DNA of 64,000 nt. Source: Azorhizobium sp943371865. Lineage in GTDB: Bacteria; Pseudomonadota; Alphaproteobacteria; Rhizobiales; Xanthobacteraceae. A program made the position numbers and the translations under genes. This document shows, in pieces, positions 27,709 to 34,826 of this stretch. The stretch lies in assembly GCF_943371865.1 (NCBI RefSeq), contig NZ_CALRWL010000006.1:89808-153807 (forward strand), written 5' to 3'. The notes under the pieces are model-generated. The model was not told where the DNA came from. It did not search any database and saw nothing but the letters and a program-made list of their open reading frames with translations. The stretch's first letter is position 1. Each line of letters begins with the position of its first letter.

Positions 27709-27723
27709 GCAAGTCCGATGCCA
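27709..27723 (-). promoter_or_regulatory. Sigma54 (-24/-12) promoter of hcp
   Basis: On the minus strand TGGCATCGGACTTGC matches the sigma54 consensus with TGGCA and TTGC, and the GG and GC dinucleotides have the required spacing. Transcription should start about 12 bases further, giving a leader of roughly 38 bases before the hcp ATG. The locus encodes a matching enhancer-binding activator. Confidence 0.8.
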
Positions 27724-27831
27724 GTTTTATTTCACGGTTTCGTCATGATGGCCGGTTTGTATTTGCCGCAACGCTTTGATGATTGCTTCTGCCCCCCAGA
27801 TGACGGCTTTTGGTGCCCCGTTTGCTTCACC

Positions 27832-27857
27832 CAACTGCGCAGATTTCTGCGCAGTTG
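27832..27857. promoter_or_regulatory. 26-base perfect palindrome, likely enhancer site for the sigma54 activator
   Basis: Twelve-base arms CAACTGCGCAGA and TCTGCGCAGTTG flank a two-base centre with no mismatch. Its centre is about 122 bases upstream of the -24 element of hcp, the normal range for upstream activator sequences of sigma54 activators with Fis-type HTH domains. No uridine run follows it on either strand, so a terminator for the gene ending at 27906 is less likely. Confidence 0.65.
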
Positions 27858-27905
27858 GAGCGGGGTTGCCGGCTTCTGCGCACATGACAGCGGTGCGACC
27901 CGGCC

Positions 27906-28253
27906 TCAAACGGCCTCCACAACCCCGAGCGGCGCGAGCGTGCACTGGACATCGAGAAATGCACGCGTCTTCAGATCCAGAACCGCCTCGCCCTGGCAGG
28001 CAAAGCCTTCCGCGCCGATCACCGCCTGCCCCGTCACCGCATAGGTGATCACCGCGCGCAGACCGAATTTGGTGCGGATCTGCGGGCTGGCGGCGAGGCG
28101 CAACTGCAGGCTGCGCCCATCGTCCAGAAGCACGCTCTGCCAGGCGGGCGCCTCCGGCCCGCCGGCGGGATGCGCCGCCACCAGCGCCCGCACCGATGCG
28201 GAAAGCTGCACCTCCAACGCGCTTACGTCGTCCTTCAGCGGCTGCCAGATCAT
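27906..28253 (-). CDS. Small protein of the VgrG cluster, not recognised
   Basis: This 115-residue protein (MIWQPLKDDVSALEV start) has no family I recognise. It is soluble: an amphipathic helix, then alternating strands (LQLRLAASPQ, RAVITYAVTGQAVIGAEGFACQGEAVLDL). Two cysteines are present and no signal peptide. It overlaps the preceding glycosyltransferase-like gene by ATGA, so it belongs to the spike/cargo operon and is the last gene of it. A chaperone, immunity or small cargo role is possible, without evidence to choose. Confidence 0.6.
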   Translation of the reverse strand: MIWQPLKDDVSALEVQLSASVRALVAAHPAGGPEAPAWQSVLLDDGRSLQLRLAASPQIRTKFGLRAVITYAVTGQAVIGAEGFACQGEAVLDLKTRAFLDVQCTLAPLGVVEAV

Positions 28254-30079
28254 GGGGCGGGGTCCTCGGTGAGTGCCACGGCATGAGGCCCCAGGCGCTC
28301 GGCCAGCGCGGTCAGGGCCTGGAGCGGGGCATCCCATGCCCCGGCCCGGGTTTGCGGCAGCACGCGGACGCCGGGATACCATAGGGCCGCGCCCTCCCGG
28401 TGGGCGAACGCCCAGGGCTGCGCGGCCGCAACCAGTGCGACCGCGGGAACGCCCATGGCCCCGGCCATATGCAGGGCAAGACCCGCGCTGCCGGCCACCA
28501 GATCCAGATGGGACAGGATCGCCGCCAGATCACGGGCGTCGGCCACGTCGGCGCCCGCGTCCACCACCTGCGGACAGGACGGCAATTGCCCCCGCGCCGC
28601 GTCGAAGGCCAGCGAGATCAGCGTGCCTCGCCCCGCCAGCGCCGCGACCAGGGGCCCAAGAGTCAGCCCCAGCGGCCCGGCCTCATAGGCCAGGCCGATC
28701 CAGGGTTTCGGCAGATGCGCCATGGCCGCGCCCCAGCGGGCACGCCGCGCCGCATCCACCGCCAGATAGGGGGCGCACGCCAGATCCTGCGGGCCGACGC
28801 CCAACAGGCCGGGCAGCGTGGGCAGCGCCACGGCATCAAGCGGCGCGGGCGCATCGGTAGCTGCAAGGCCCACCATGCCCTGCACTAGGGGCAGCAGCGC
28901 CGCCTCGCAATGGCAGGGCACCCGTGCGCCGTCTCGGCGCAGGCCGATGGCAAAGCGGGCCAGCAGAACCACCTCGCCCGCCGGCAGGCCCTCGGGAATG
29001 ACCAGTGCCGCTACGGTCAACGGCGACGGGTCCGCGCGCACGGACCAGACCTGCCCGATCCGGCCCAGCGCCAGCCGCAGATGGGCCTGAAGCTGGATCG
29101 CCGCGAGTTCGTCGGGCGCGCGCTGCAACGCCTGATCGGCGAAGGCCAGGGCCTTCTCCAGATCCCCGCTCAGCCGCAGCAGGCGGGCCATGGCCAGCAA
29201 CGCCCCCGGATCGCCTTCGGCCCGGCGCACCACCTGCGCGAACGCGGCGATGCCCGCCGCCCCCTCCCCCTTGAGGATCAGCACCCGCGCCAGGGCATCG
29301 GTGGCCAGCGCATCATGCGGCGAGAGGGCCAGCACCCGCCGGGTTGCCGCTTCCGCCTCCGCCAGACGCCCCACATCCATCAGCCGTCCGGCGCGGGCAA
29401 TGGCGCGGGCAGGATCCGCCGGCGCGGCCAGATAGGCAGCCTCGGCAGCGGCCAGCGCCTCGTGCGGACGCTCCAGGGTGGCGAGCAGGTCCGCCAGCAG
29501 CGCAAGGTCGGGCGCATGGGCGGGGCGCAGCACCAGCGCGCGCCGCAGCGCCGCCTCGGCCATCGCGGGCCGATCCCCGCGCAGCATCAGGCGCGCAGCC
29601 AGCGACCAGCCTTCCGCGGCCAGCGCCGCATCGTCCGCCGCCTGCGCCAGATGCTGCACGGCGAGGATCTCCGCGCGGGCGCGTTCGGGCGCATCGCGGG
29701 CCAGCAGCAGCGCCGCCAGTTCCGCCCGCCGCAGCCCGTCGTCCGGGGCCAGCAGCACCGCCTGTTCCAGGCAGACGAAGGCCTCCTCCGGACGCCCCAG
29801 GGCCGCATGGGCGGCGCCCAGATTGGCGATCACATCCGCACGACCGGGATAGCGCGCGGCCAGCGCCGCCAGCAGATCGAACGCCGGCGCCAAGGCGCCG
29901 CGCGCCAGCGCGCCGGTGGCGCGCAGCAGCAGCGCATCCACCTGCTCCGGCGCGGCGGCGAGCACCTCCGCCACCAGGATATCCGCCTCGTCGAACCGCC
30001 CGGCGGACATCAATTGACCGGCCGCGGCCACATGGGCCGCGAAAGGCGCCGCGGCGCCGGTGAGGTCGATGGTCCTCAT
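28250..30079 (-). CDS. TPR protein with glycosyltransferase-like C-terminal domain
   Basis: The 609-residue protein has about ten tetratricopeptide-type helical repeats over residues 1-350 (for example GRFDEADILVAEVLAAAPE and HDALATDALARVLILKGEG). A GT-B/family-9-like C-terminal domain follows: ADVADARDLAAILSHLDLV, then AGLALHMAGAMGVPAVAL and ALWYPGVRVLPQ resemble the acceptor-half signature of TPR-linked transferases. Start 30079 overlaps the DUF3540 stop. Its place between DUF3540 and a small orphan suggests it is cargo, a modifier of VgrG/Hcp, or an adaptor. A toxin role is not shown by any motif. Confidence 0.7.
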   Translation of the reverse strand: MRTIDLTGAAAPFAAHVAAAGQLMSAGRFDEADILVAEVLAAAPEQVDALLLRATGALARGALAPAFDLLAALAARYPGRADVIANLGAAHAALGRPEEAFVCLEQAVLLAPDDGLRRAELAALLLARDAPERARAEILAVQHLAQAADDAALAAEGWSLAARLMLRGDRPAMAEAALRRALVLRPAHAPDLALLADLLATLERPHEALAAAEAAYLAAPADPARAIARAGRLMDVGRLAEAEAATRRVLALSPHDALATDALARVLILKGEGAAGIAAFAQVVRRAEGDPGALLAMARLLRLSGDLEKALAFADQALQRAPDELAAIQLQAHLRLALGRIGQVWSVRADPSPLTVAALVIPEGLPAGEVVLLARFAIGLRRDGARVPCHCEAALLPLVQGMVGLAATDAPAPLDAVALPTLPGLLGVGPQDLACAPYLAVDAARRARWGAAMAHLPKPWIGLAYEAGPLGLTLGPLVAALAGRGTLISLAFDAARGQLPSCPQVVDAGADVADARDLAAILSHLDLVAGSAGLALHMAGAMGVPAVALVAAAQPWAFAHREGAALWYPGVRVLPQTRAGAWDAPLQALTALAERLGPHAVALTEDPAP

Positions 30080-30765
30080 CCCACCGTCACCCGCTTGCCG
30101 TCGAAGCGCACATCCTCCTTGGCCACCAGCACCGCGGTGGCGGCGGTGGTGCTGGTGATGCCGGCCACCGATTGCATCACCGTGCCGGCCTCCAGCACAT
30201 CGGTGTCGCGCACCAAGGCAACCCGCGACTGCGCCTGCACCGCGATCTGGTCCGCCACCACCTCCCGCCGCCGGGCGGTGGAGCGCAGATGATCGGCGAC
30301 CAGAGTGACAAGGCGCCCGACCAGTGAAAAGGCATGGGCGCGGATGGCCACGGTGCGGCTGTCGATGGTTACGTCCCGCGCCGCGACCAGCGCCAGTGTC
30401 TCGCCGGCCGCAAGTCCCAGATGCGGGGCTGACACCGTGAGCCGCTCGACACCGGGCGCCGACAAGGTGGCAGTGCCGGGCAAAAGACGATCCAGCACCG
30501 CCAGCACATAGGTCTCGCCCTCCACCTGGGCCAGCAGCACCCGGTCCCCCACGGTTGGCTCCACCAGGCAACTGAAGGCGCGGGCGGCCCATAGTTCCGC
30601 CTCGTCAACGGCGACCCGCGCCCGCCCATCCGCGGCCATTTCAATCACCCGTGCGCACGGGAACGTGCCGGGCGCAGATTGCGCGGCCGCGGTCGGCGTG
30701 GCCGCACCGGGCGCAGCGTGTGAACTGGCGCCGTTGGTGGGCAAGGCGAGCCTGGACGGTGACAT
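30076..30765 (-). CDS. DUF3540 protein of the VgrG cluster
   Basis: The 229-residue protein matches the DUF3540 pattern: an N-terminal OB-like part (RVAVDEAELWAARAFSCLV, GDRVLLAQVEGETYVLAVLDR), then a repetitive beta region (TLSAPGVERLTVSAP, LALVAARDVTIDSRTVAI). This resembles the VgrG needle. DUF3540 genes are regular companions of VgrG, DUF2169, DUF4150 and pentapeptide genes. It may form or stabilise an alternative tip. It starts 18 bases after vgrG. Confidence 0.8.
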   Translation of the reverse strand: MSPSRLALPTNGASSHAAPGAATPTAAAQSAPGTFPCARVIEMAADGRARVAVDEAELWAARAFSCLVEPTVGDRVLLAQVEGETYVLAVLDRLLPGTATLSAPGVERLTVSAPHLGLAAGETLALVAARDVTIDSRTVAIRAHAFSLVGRLVTLVADHLRSTARRREVVADQIAVQAQSRVALVRDTDVLEAGTVMQSVAGITSTTAATAVLVAKEDVRFDGKRVTVG

Positions 30766-30783
30766 GGCGACGAGCCCCTTGCG

Positions 30784-33282
30784 TCAGCTGATGACTTCAA
30801 AATCGACCATGCGCGCGGCCATGCTCTTCTTGGCCGCGGTAAGCCCCTGCTTCACCACGCCGGTGGCATAGTCGCGGATGAAGGCCTCCCCCTTGGTGCC
30901 CTTCACCTTTTCAATGCTGATGGAGACTTGGCAGACCTTGCCGTCGATCCCCGCGACATACTTGATATCCGACTCGGTTATTTTGGAATCCGAGCCACAG
31001 ATTTTGAGATCTTTGGTCGCCACCTTCATGTCCCCGGCGCCGATGCAGTATTTGGCCGACAGACCGAGGATCACGTCCGCCTTGGCCCCCAGCGTCATGG
31101 AGGTGGCGGCGCCCAAAGTGATGGTGCTCACCGCCGACAATTGAATGGTCAGGGAGATGGAGGCCTTCAGCGTCTGCTCGAAGCCCATGAAGATGGTGAA
31201 GGATTCCCCCATGGAATATTTGGTCGTGGTGCCATAGGTGAAGAAGGTGGTGTCGCCCTGGGACTTGGTCTTCACCATGTTGGTGGCGGTGATGGAGACA
31301 TCCGCCAGCGCGCCGTCGACGCCGCCGTTGATTTTCACGCCATTGGTGGCCTTGAGGGTATATTGCCCGGCCTTCACCGCATGGGTGGAATCCCCTTGCG
31401 TGGTCTGGGTGGCGTAACCGGCGCCGAACTTCATGGTCGCGGCGCCGACGATGTTCACGTCCAGATCCTGCTCGCTATAGAGCAGCACGCCATTGCCGGA
31501 GGTGGAATGCGTGGTCGGCGTTACCGTGACCGTATTTTCGGAATTGGCAGTCTTGGTGTCGAAGCCGGTATAGGCCAAGCCGCCCTTGGTGGAACCATAG
31601 GCATCTGAATCCGCGGTCGTGACCACGGACGTGGTATAGGTCAGGCCAGACTGCGCGGGCTTTTCATCATCGCCGGCAAAGGAGCCCAGCCGCAGATAGT
31701 TGCCCGTGGGCGGCTTGTCGCCCACCACCTTGGGCACATCCATGCGCAGAAAACGGGTGCCGGTGTCGCTGGACCCGTCCTCCATCTCCAGCAGGGTCCC
31801 CGCCGTGGTACGCAGCCGGTTGAGGGTGCGCGAGGCCTTCACCACCGGGTCCGCATTGGTGCCATTGTATGCCGCCCCCACGATCACCGGGCGGTCGGGG
31901 TCGCCATTCACATAGCCCACCAGCACTTCGGCATTCTTCAGCAGCGGCATGTGCAGGCCGGCGACCGCGCTGTTGGTGGAGGCCCCCGCATAAGGCTGCA
32001 ACTGCCGCAGCGGCGCGCTGGCCTTGCCGGCGGTGGTGTGGTTGCCGCCGTCATTATAGATGAAGCGCACCCGATAGCGGCCGGCATCATCCAGCGGCGC
32101 GCGCTTGTCATCGGTCTCCGCATCCACCTGGGCATTGAACACACCCGACATCACCGGCCGGGGCGTGACCCGCCGCGGACGGAACGGGCGATCCTTGCGG
32201 ATGGCCACGAAGCTGTTGCCATAGGCGGCGGCGTGCCTGCCGGCGGTAAAGCCCAGCGGGGCCGGATTGCCGGCCTGGTGCGTCACCTCCACCACCACAT
32301 AAGCGGCGTTGAACGCATCGATGGGGTGCTCGTCCAGCGTGAAGGTGGTTCCGGCCCGCAGCGCGGTGACGGTGCTGCGGCCCTCGAACACCGCCGCCTG
32401 CCAGGCCAGTTCCTCGGCGCGGATGGCGGCCAGCTTGCGGCCTTCCCCGTCATTGGGGAAATGGTCGCCATATTCCACGATCTCGCCCACCCCTTCGGTG
32501 CCGGTGCTGGCGGAGATCAGATCGGTGCTGGGCGTCGCCTCATTATAGTCGCGCAGGCGCACCTTCTTGATCTGCGGCCGCTCAACGCTGGAGAAGGAGG
32601 TGATCGAGCTGTCGTCGCATGACATGGCGTCGCCATCGCCCTTGAACCGCAAGGTGCCGATGTCGACGAAATCGGTGTTCATCGCCCCCACGGTGATCTC
32701 ATCCTTCGGATCCGTGTCGGACTCATCCGTGGAGATGAAATAGAAGATGCCGTAATGCTCACAGACCCGCGCAAAGAAAGTCAGGTCCGTTTCATTGTAT
32801 TTGGTGATGTTGGAGCGCTGATATTCCGCCGGCACCGTGGATGAAACGGTGAAATCCAGTTGCTGCCCGTGGCCGCTGGTGGTGCTGCCCTGGGACAGGC
32901 TGCCGTCCAGGATGCCGCTGAGCAGCGCCTTCACATCCAGCGGCGTGTCGGCGGCAAAGACCTCGGTCTGCTGGCTGTAGTCCAGCAGCGAGAGGCGCGG
33001 CGCGATCACCAGCGCATAGGCAAAATCATTGTGGTTCGGCTTGTCATTGACGCGGAACTCCAGCACCACGCCGGCAAAGGTGGTGCTCTCGCCCTTGGCG
33101 GTCACCGTCAGCCAGGCCGGCTTGCCGGCGGCGGACTGGCCGGCCAGATCCATGGGCGTGACCAGGAACACCTCGAACCGGTAGGGCATCGAGATGCCCT
33201 CCCGCCCCCGGAAGGCTTCACAGGCGAGATCCTCCACCTCAAGGGCGGGAATCGACACCGAAATACTCAGTTCGGCCGGCAT
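30784..33282 (-). CDS. vgrG: VgrG (TssI), spike protein with long C-terminal beta region
   Basis: At 832 residues this is a long VgrG. The gp27-like base spans about 1-380, with TEVFAADTPLDVKALL and YNETDLTFFARVCEHYGIFYF. The gp5-OB region is YRVRFIYNDGG. The needle has repetitive beta strands (GKYTLKATNG-like and ITLGAATSMTLGAKAD). The last 130 residues keep the repeat and then end in a charged helix (KVKGTKGEAFIRDYATGVVKQG). No enzymatic motif is visible there. The tail is a candidate docking site for the DUF4150 tip or cargo. Confidence 0.93.
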   Translation of the reverse strand: MPAELSISVSIPALEVEDLACEAFRGREGISMPYRFEVFLVTPMDLAGQSAAGKPAWLTVTAKGESTTFAGVVLEFRVNDKPNHNDFAYALVIAPRLSLLDYSQQTEVFAADTPLDVKALLSGILDGSLSQGSTTSGHGQQLDFTVSSTVPAEYQRSNITKYNETDLTFFARVCEHYGIFYFISTDESDTDPKDEITVGAMNTDFVDIGTLRFKGDGDAMSCDDSSITSFSSVERPQIKKVRLRDYNEATPSTDLISASTGTEGVGEIVEYGDHFPNDGEGRKLAAIRAEELAWQAAVFEGRSTVTALRAGTTFTLDEHPIDAFNAAYVVVEVTHQAGNPAPLGFTAGRHAAAYGNSFVAIRKDRPFRPRRVTPRPVMSGVFNAQVDAETDDKRAPLDDAGRYRVRFIYNDGGNHTTAGKASAPLRQLQPYAGASTNSAVAGLHMPLLKNAEVLVGYVNGDPDRPVIVGAAYNGTNADPVVKASRTLNRLRTTAGTLLEMEDGSSDTGTRFLRMDVPKVVGDKPPTGNYLRLGSFAGDDEKPAQSGLTYTTSVVTTADSDAYGSTKGGLAYTGFDTKTANSENTVTVTPTTHSTSGNGVLLYSEQDLDVNIVGAATMKFGAGYATQTTQGDSTHAVKAGQYTLKATNGVKINGGVDGALADVSITATNMVKTKSQGDTTFFTYGTTTKYSMGESFTIFMGFEQTLKASISLTIQLSAVSTITLGAATSMTLGAKADVILGLSAKYCIGAGDMKVATKDLKICGSDSKITESDIKYVAGIDGKVCQVSISIEKVKGTKGEAFIRDYATGVVKQGLTAAKKSMAARMVDFEVIS

Positions 33283-33331
33283 GGGAAATCCCTCGCGGTG
33301 AAGATGGGACGCTCGGTTCGGGTGGCCCGCG

Positions 33332-33736
33332 TCACCGCAGCGCCATCATTTTGATCTGGGACGGACTGATGCGCAGGCCCGGCTCGTTCGGGCAGCTGCC
33401 GTTCTGCTTGGTGGGCGAGGTCAATTTGGTGGCGGGCGTGCCGCCCACCATGAAATTGGTGGAGCCCATGGCCGCCTGCGCCGGCCCCATCACCATGTTG
33501 GACACCACCCCCATCAGAACGCCCGGCTGGTCGCCATTGGTCATGGGGGTGATGGTGGCCAGGTTATGCGCCGGCATGGCGCACAGCAGCAGCTTGGTCT
33601 GGCTGGGAATGGCGGTGGTGGACAGGCCGATGCAGGCATAGGGGATGGGCGTCACCACCGGCCCCATGGGGGTCTTGCACACATCGGGAAAGCCCAGGTC
33701 GGTGGCCGGCATGGGGCCTTGGGAGGTCACGAACAT
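33332..33736 (-). CDS. DUF4150 (PAAR-like) tip protein, no toxin domain
   Basis: The 134-residue protein has the DUF4150 motifs FPDVCKTPMGPVVTPIPYAC and TNFMVGGTPATKLTSPT, which mark PAAR-like cones that sharpen VgrG. Many DUF4150 proteins carry C-terminal toxins; this one stops after the cone. The start at 33736 is chosen because similarity starts there and it lies one base after the preceding stop; the longer upstream frame is a shadow. It lies directly before vgrG and after two pentapeptide genes. Confidence 0.88.
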   Translation of the reverse strand: MFVTSQGPMPATDLGFPDVCKTPMGPVVTPIPYACIGLSTTAIPSQTKLLLCAMPAHNLATITPMTNGDQPGVLMGVVSNMVMGPAQAAMGSTNFMVGGTPATKLTSPTKQNGSCPNEPGLRISPSQIKMMALR

Positions 33737-33737
33737 C

Positions 33738-34826
33738 TCAGCGCTCCGGTGCGGCGCGCCGCACCTGTTGGGGATTGTAAAGCTCCGCCGCTGCGCGGTG
33801 GGGATCGGTGCCGAGCGTCTCGCCGGTGGCGCCGAAATGCAGCGTGCCGGTGGTGTTGGCCCGATGCAGATCGGTGCGCTTGAAGGTGGCGCCGGTGAAA
33901 TCCGCCCCCTCCAGCCGCGCCCCGGCCAGCGCCGCATAGGCCAGATTGGCGCCCTGAAACCGGGCCGCGGGGGCGATGGCGCCGGTCATCACCGCCATCT
34001 CCAGATCCGCGCCGGAGAAATCCGCCTGGCCGAGGCGGGTCTCCATGAGATTGGCGCCGCTGAGCTTGGCATCCACCAGCGATGCGCCGGTGAGATCGCT
34101 CTGGGCGAAATGGGCCTGGGGCGCCGTGATCCCGCTGAGGTTGGCGCCCGCAAGGCCGCAGCCCTTCATGAAGCTGCCGGAGAGATCCACCCCGGCAAGG
34201 TTCGCCCCGGTCAGGTTCGCCCCCATCATGTTCACCCGCGTCAGCACCAGCGAGGTGAGGTCGCGACCGGAGAGATCCGCATCCACCAGCAGGACAGTGT
34301 CGCAGCGCAGTCCCACCAGTTCGGCGGCCCGCAGGTCCGCCTTGGTGAGCATCAGCCGCGTCGCGCTCACCTCGGACAGATCGACGCCGGACAGGTCGCA
34401 CTCCATGAGCACCGCGCCATCGATGCGGGCGGCGGAAAACCGCGCCTGCGACAGATCGCATTTCATGAAGATGGCATCGCTCAGTTGCGCGCCCGCCAGC
34501 CGCGCCCGGGGCATGGCGCATTGCATGAACACGGTGGCGGCAAGCTGTGCGCCGTCGAAATTGGCGCCGCTGAGGTCGCACTCAATGAATTGGACATCCC
34601 GCAAATCCGCCCCGGCAAAGCCGGCGCCGGCCATATCGCATTGCGCGAACACCGCATCCACCGGCGCGGTGCGATCGAGACGCGCGCCGCGAAAGCCGGT
34701 GCCGACGCAGCGCACCCCGGCCAGCGGCGGCGCCTCTGTCCAATCGGTGAAGGAAAAGTCGCCGCCCTCATACAGCAGGCCCAGGCGGGCGTGCTCCAGC
34801 AGGTCCGCGTGGGCGGGATCACCCAT
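33738..34826 (-). CDS. Pentapeptide-repeat protein of the T6SS adaptor group
   Basis: This 362-residue protein is almost entirely A(D/N)LXX pentapeptide repeats (for example ADLRDVQFIECDLSGANF and ANLTGANLAGVDLSGSF), which fold into a right-handed quadrilateral beta helix. A short unique N-terminus (HARLGLLYEGGDFSFTDW) precedes them. It overlaps the larger adaptor gene by eight bases, so the two are made together. A structural or adaptor role in cargo loading is inferred; no catalytic residues are expected. Confidence 0.85.
   Translation of the reverse strand: MGDPAHADLLEHARLGLLYEGGDFSFTDWTEAPPLAGVRCVGTGFRGARLDRTAPVDAVFAQCDMAGAGFAGADLRDVQFIECDLSGANFDGAQLAATVFMQCAMPRARLAGAQLSDAIFMKCDLSQARFSAARIDGAVLMECDLSGVDLSEVSATRLMLTKADLRAAELVGLRCDTVLLVDADLSGRDLTSLVLTRVNMMGANLTGANLAGVDLSGSFMKGCGLAGANLSGITAPQAHFAQSDLTGASLVDAKLSGANLMETRLGQADFSGADLEMAVMTGAIAPAARFQGANLAYAALAGARLEGADFTGATFKRTDLHRANTTGTLHFGATGETLGTDPHRAAAELYNPQQVRRAAPER

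Noticed and set aside
27832..27857. Palindrome considered as terminator of the 115-residue orphan gene
   Set aside because: No uridine tract follows in that direction, and its distance to the hcp -24/-12 element fits an enhancer better.
28250..30592. 780-codon version of the TPR gene
   Set aside because: The first 171 codons overlap the DUF3540 gene and translate to Gly/Arg/His-rich noise; the ATGA overlap at 30076-30079 gives the real start.
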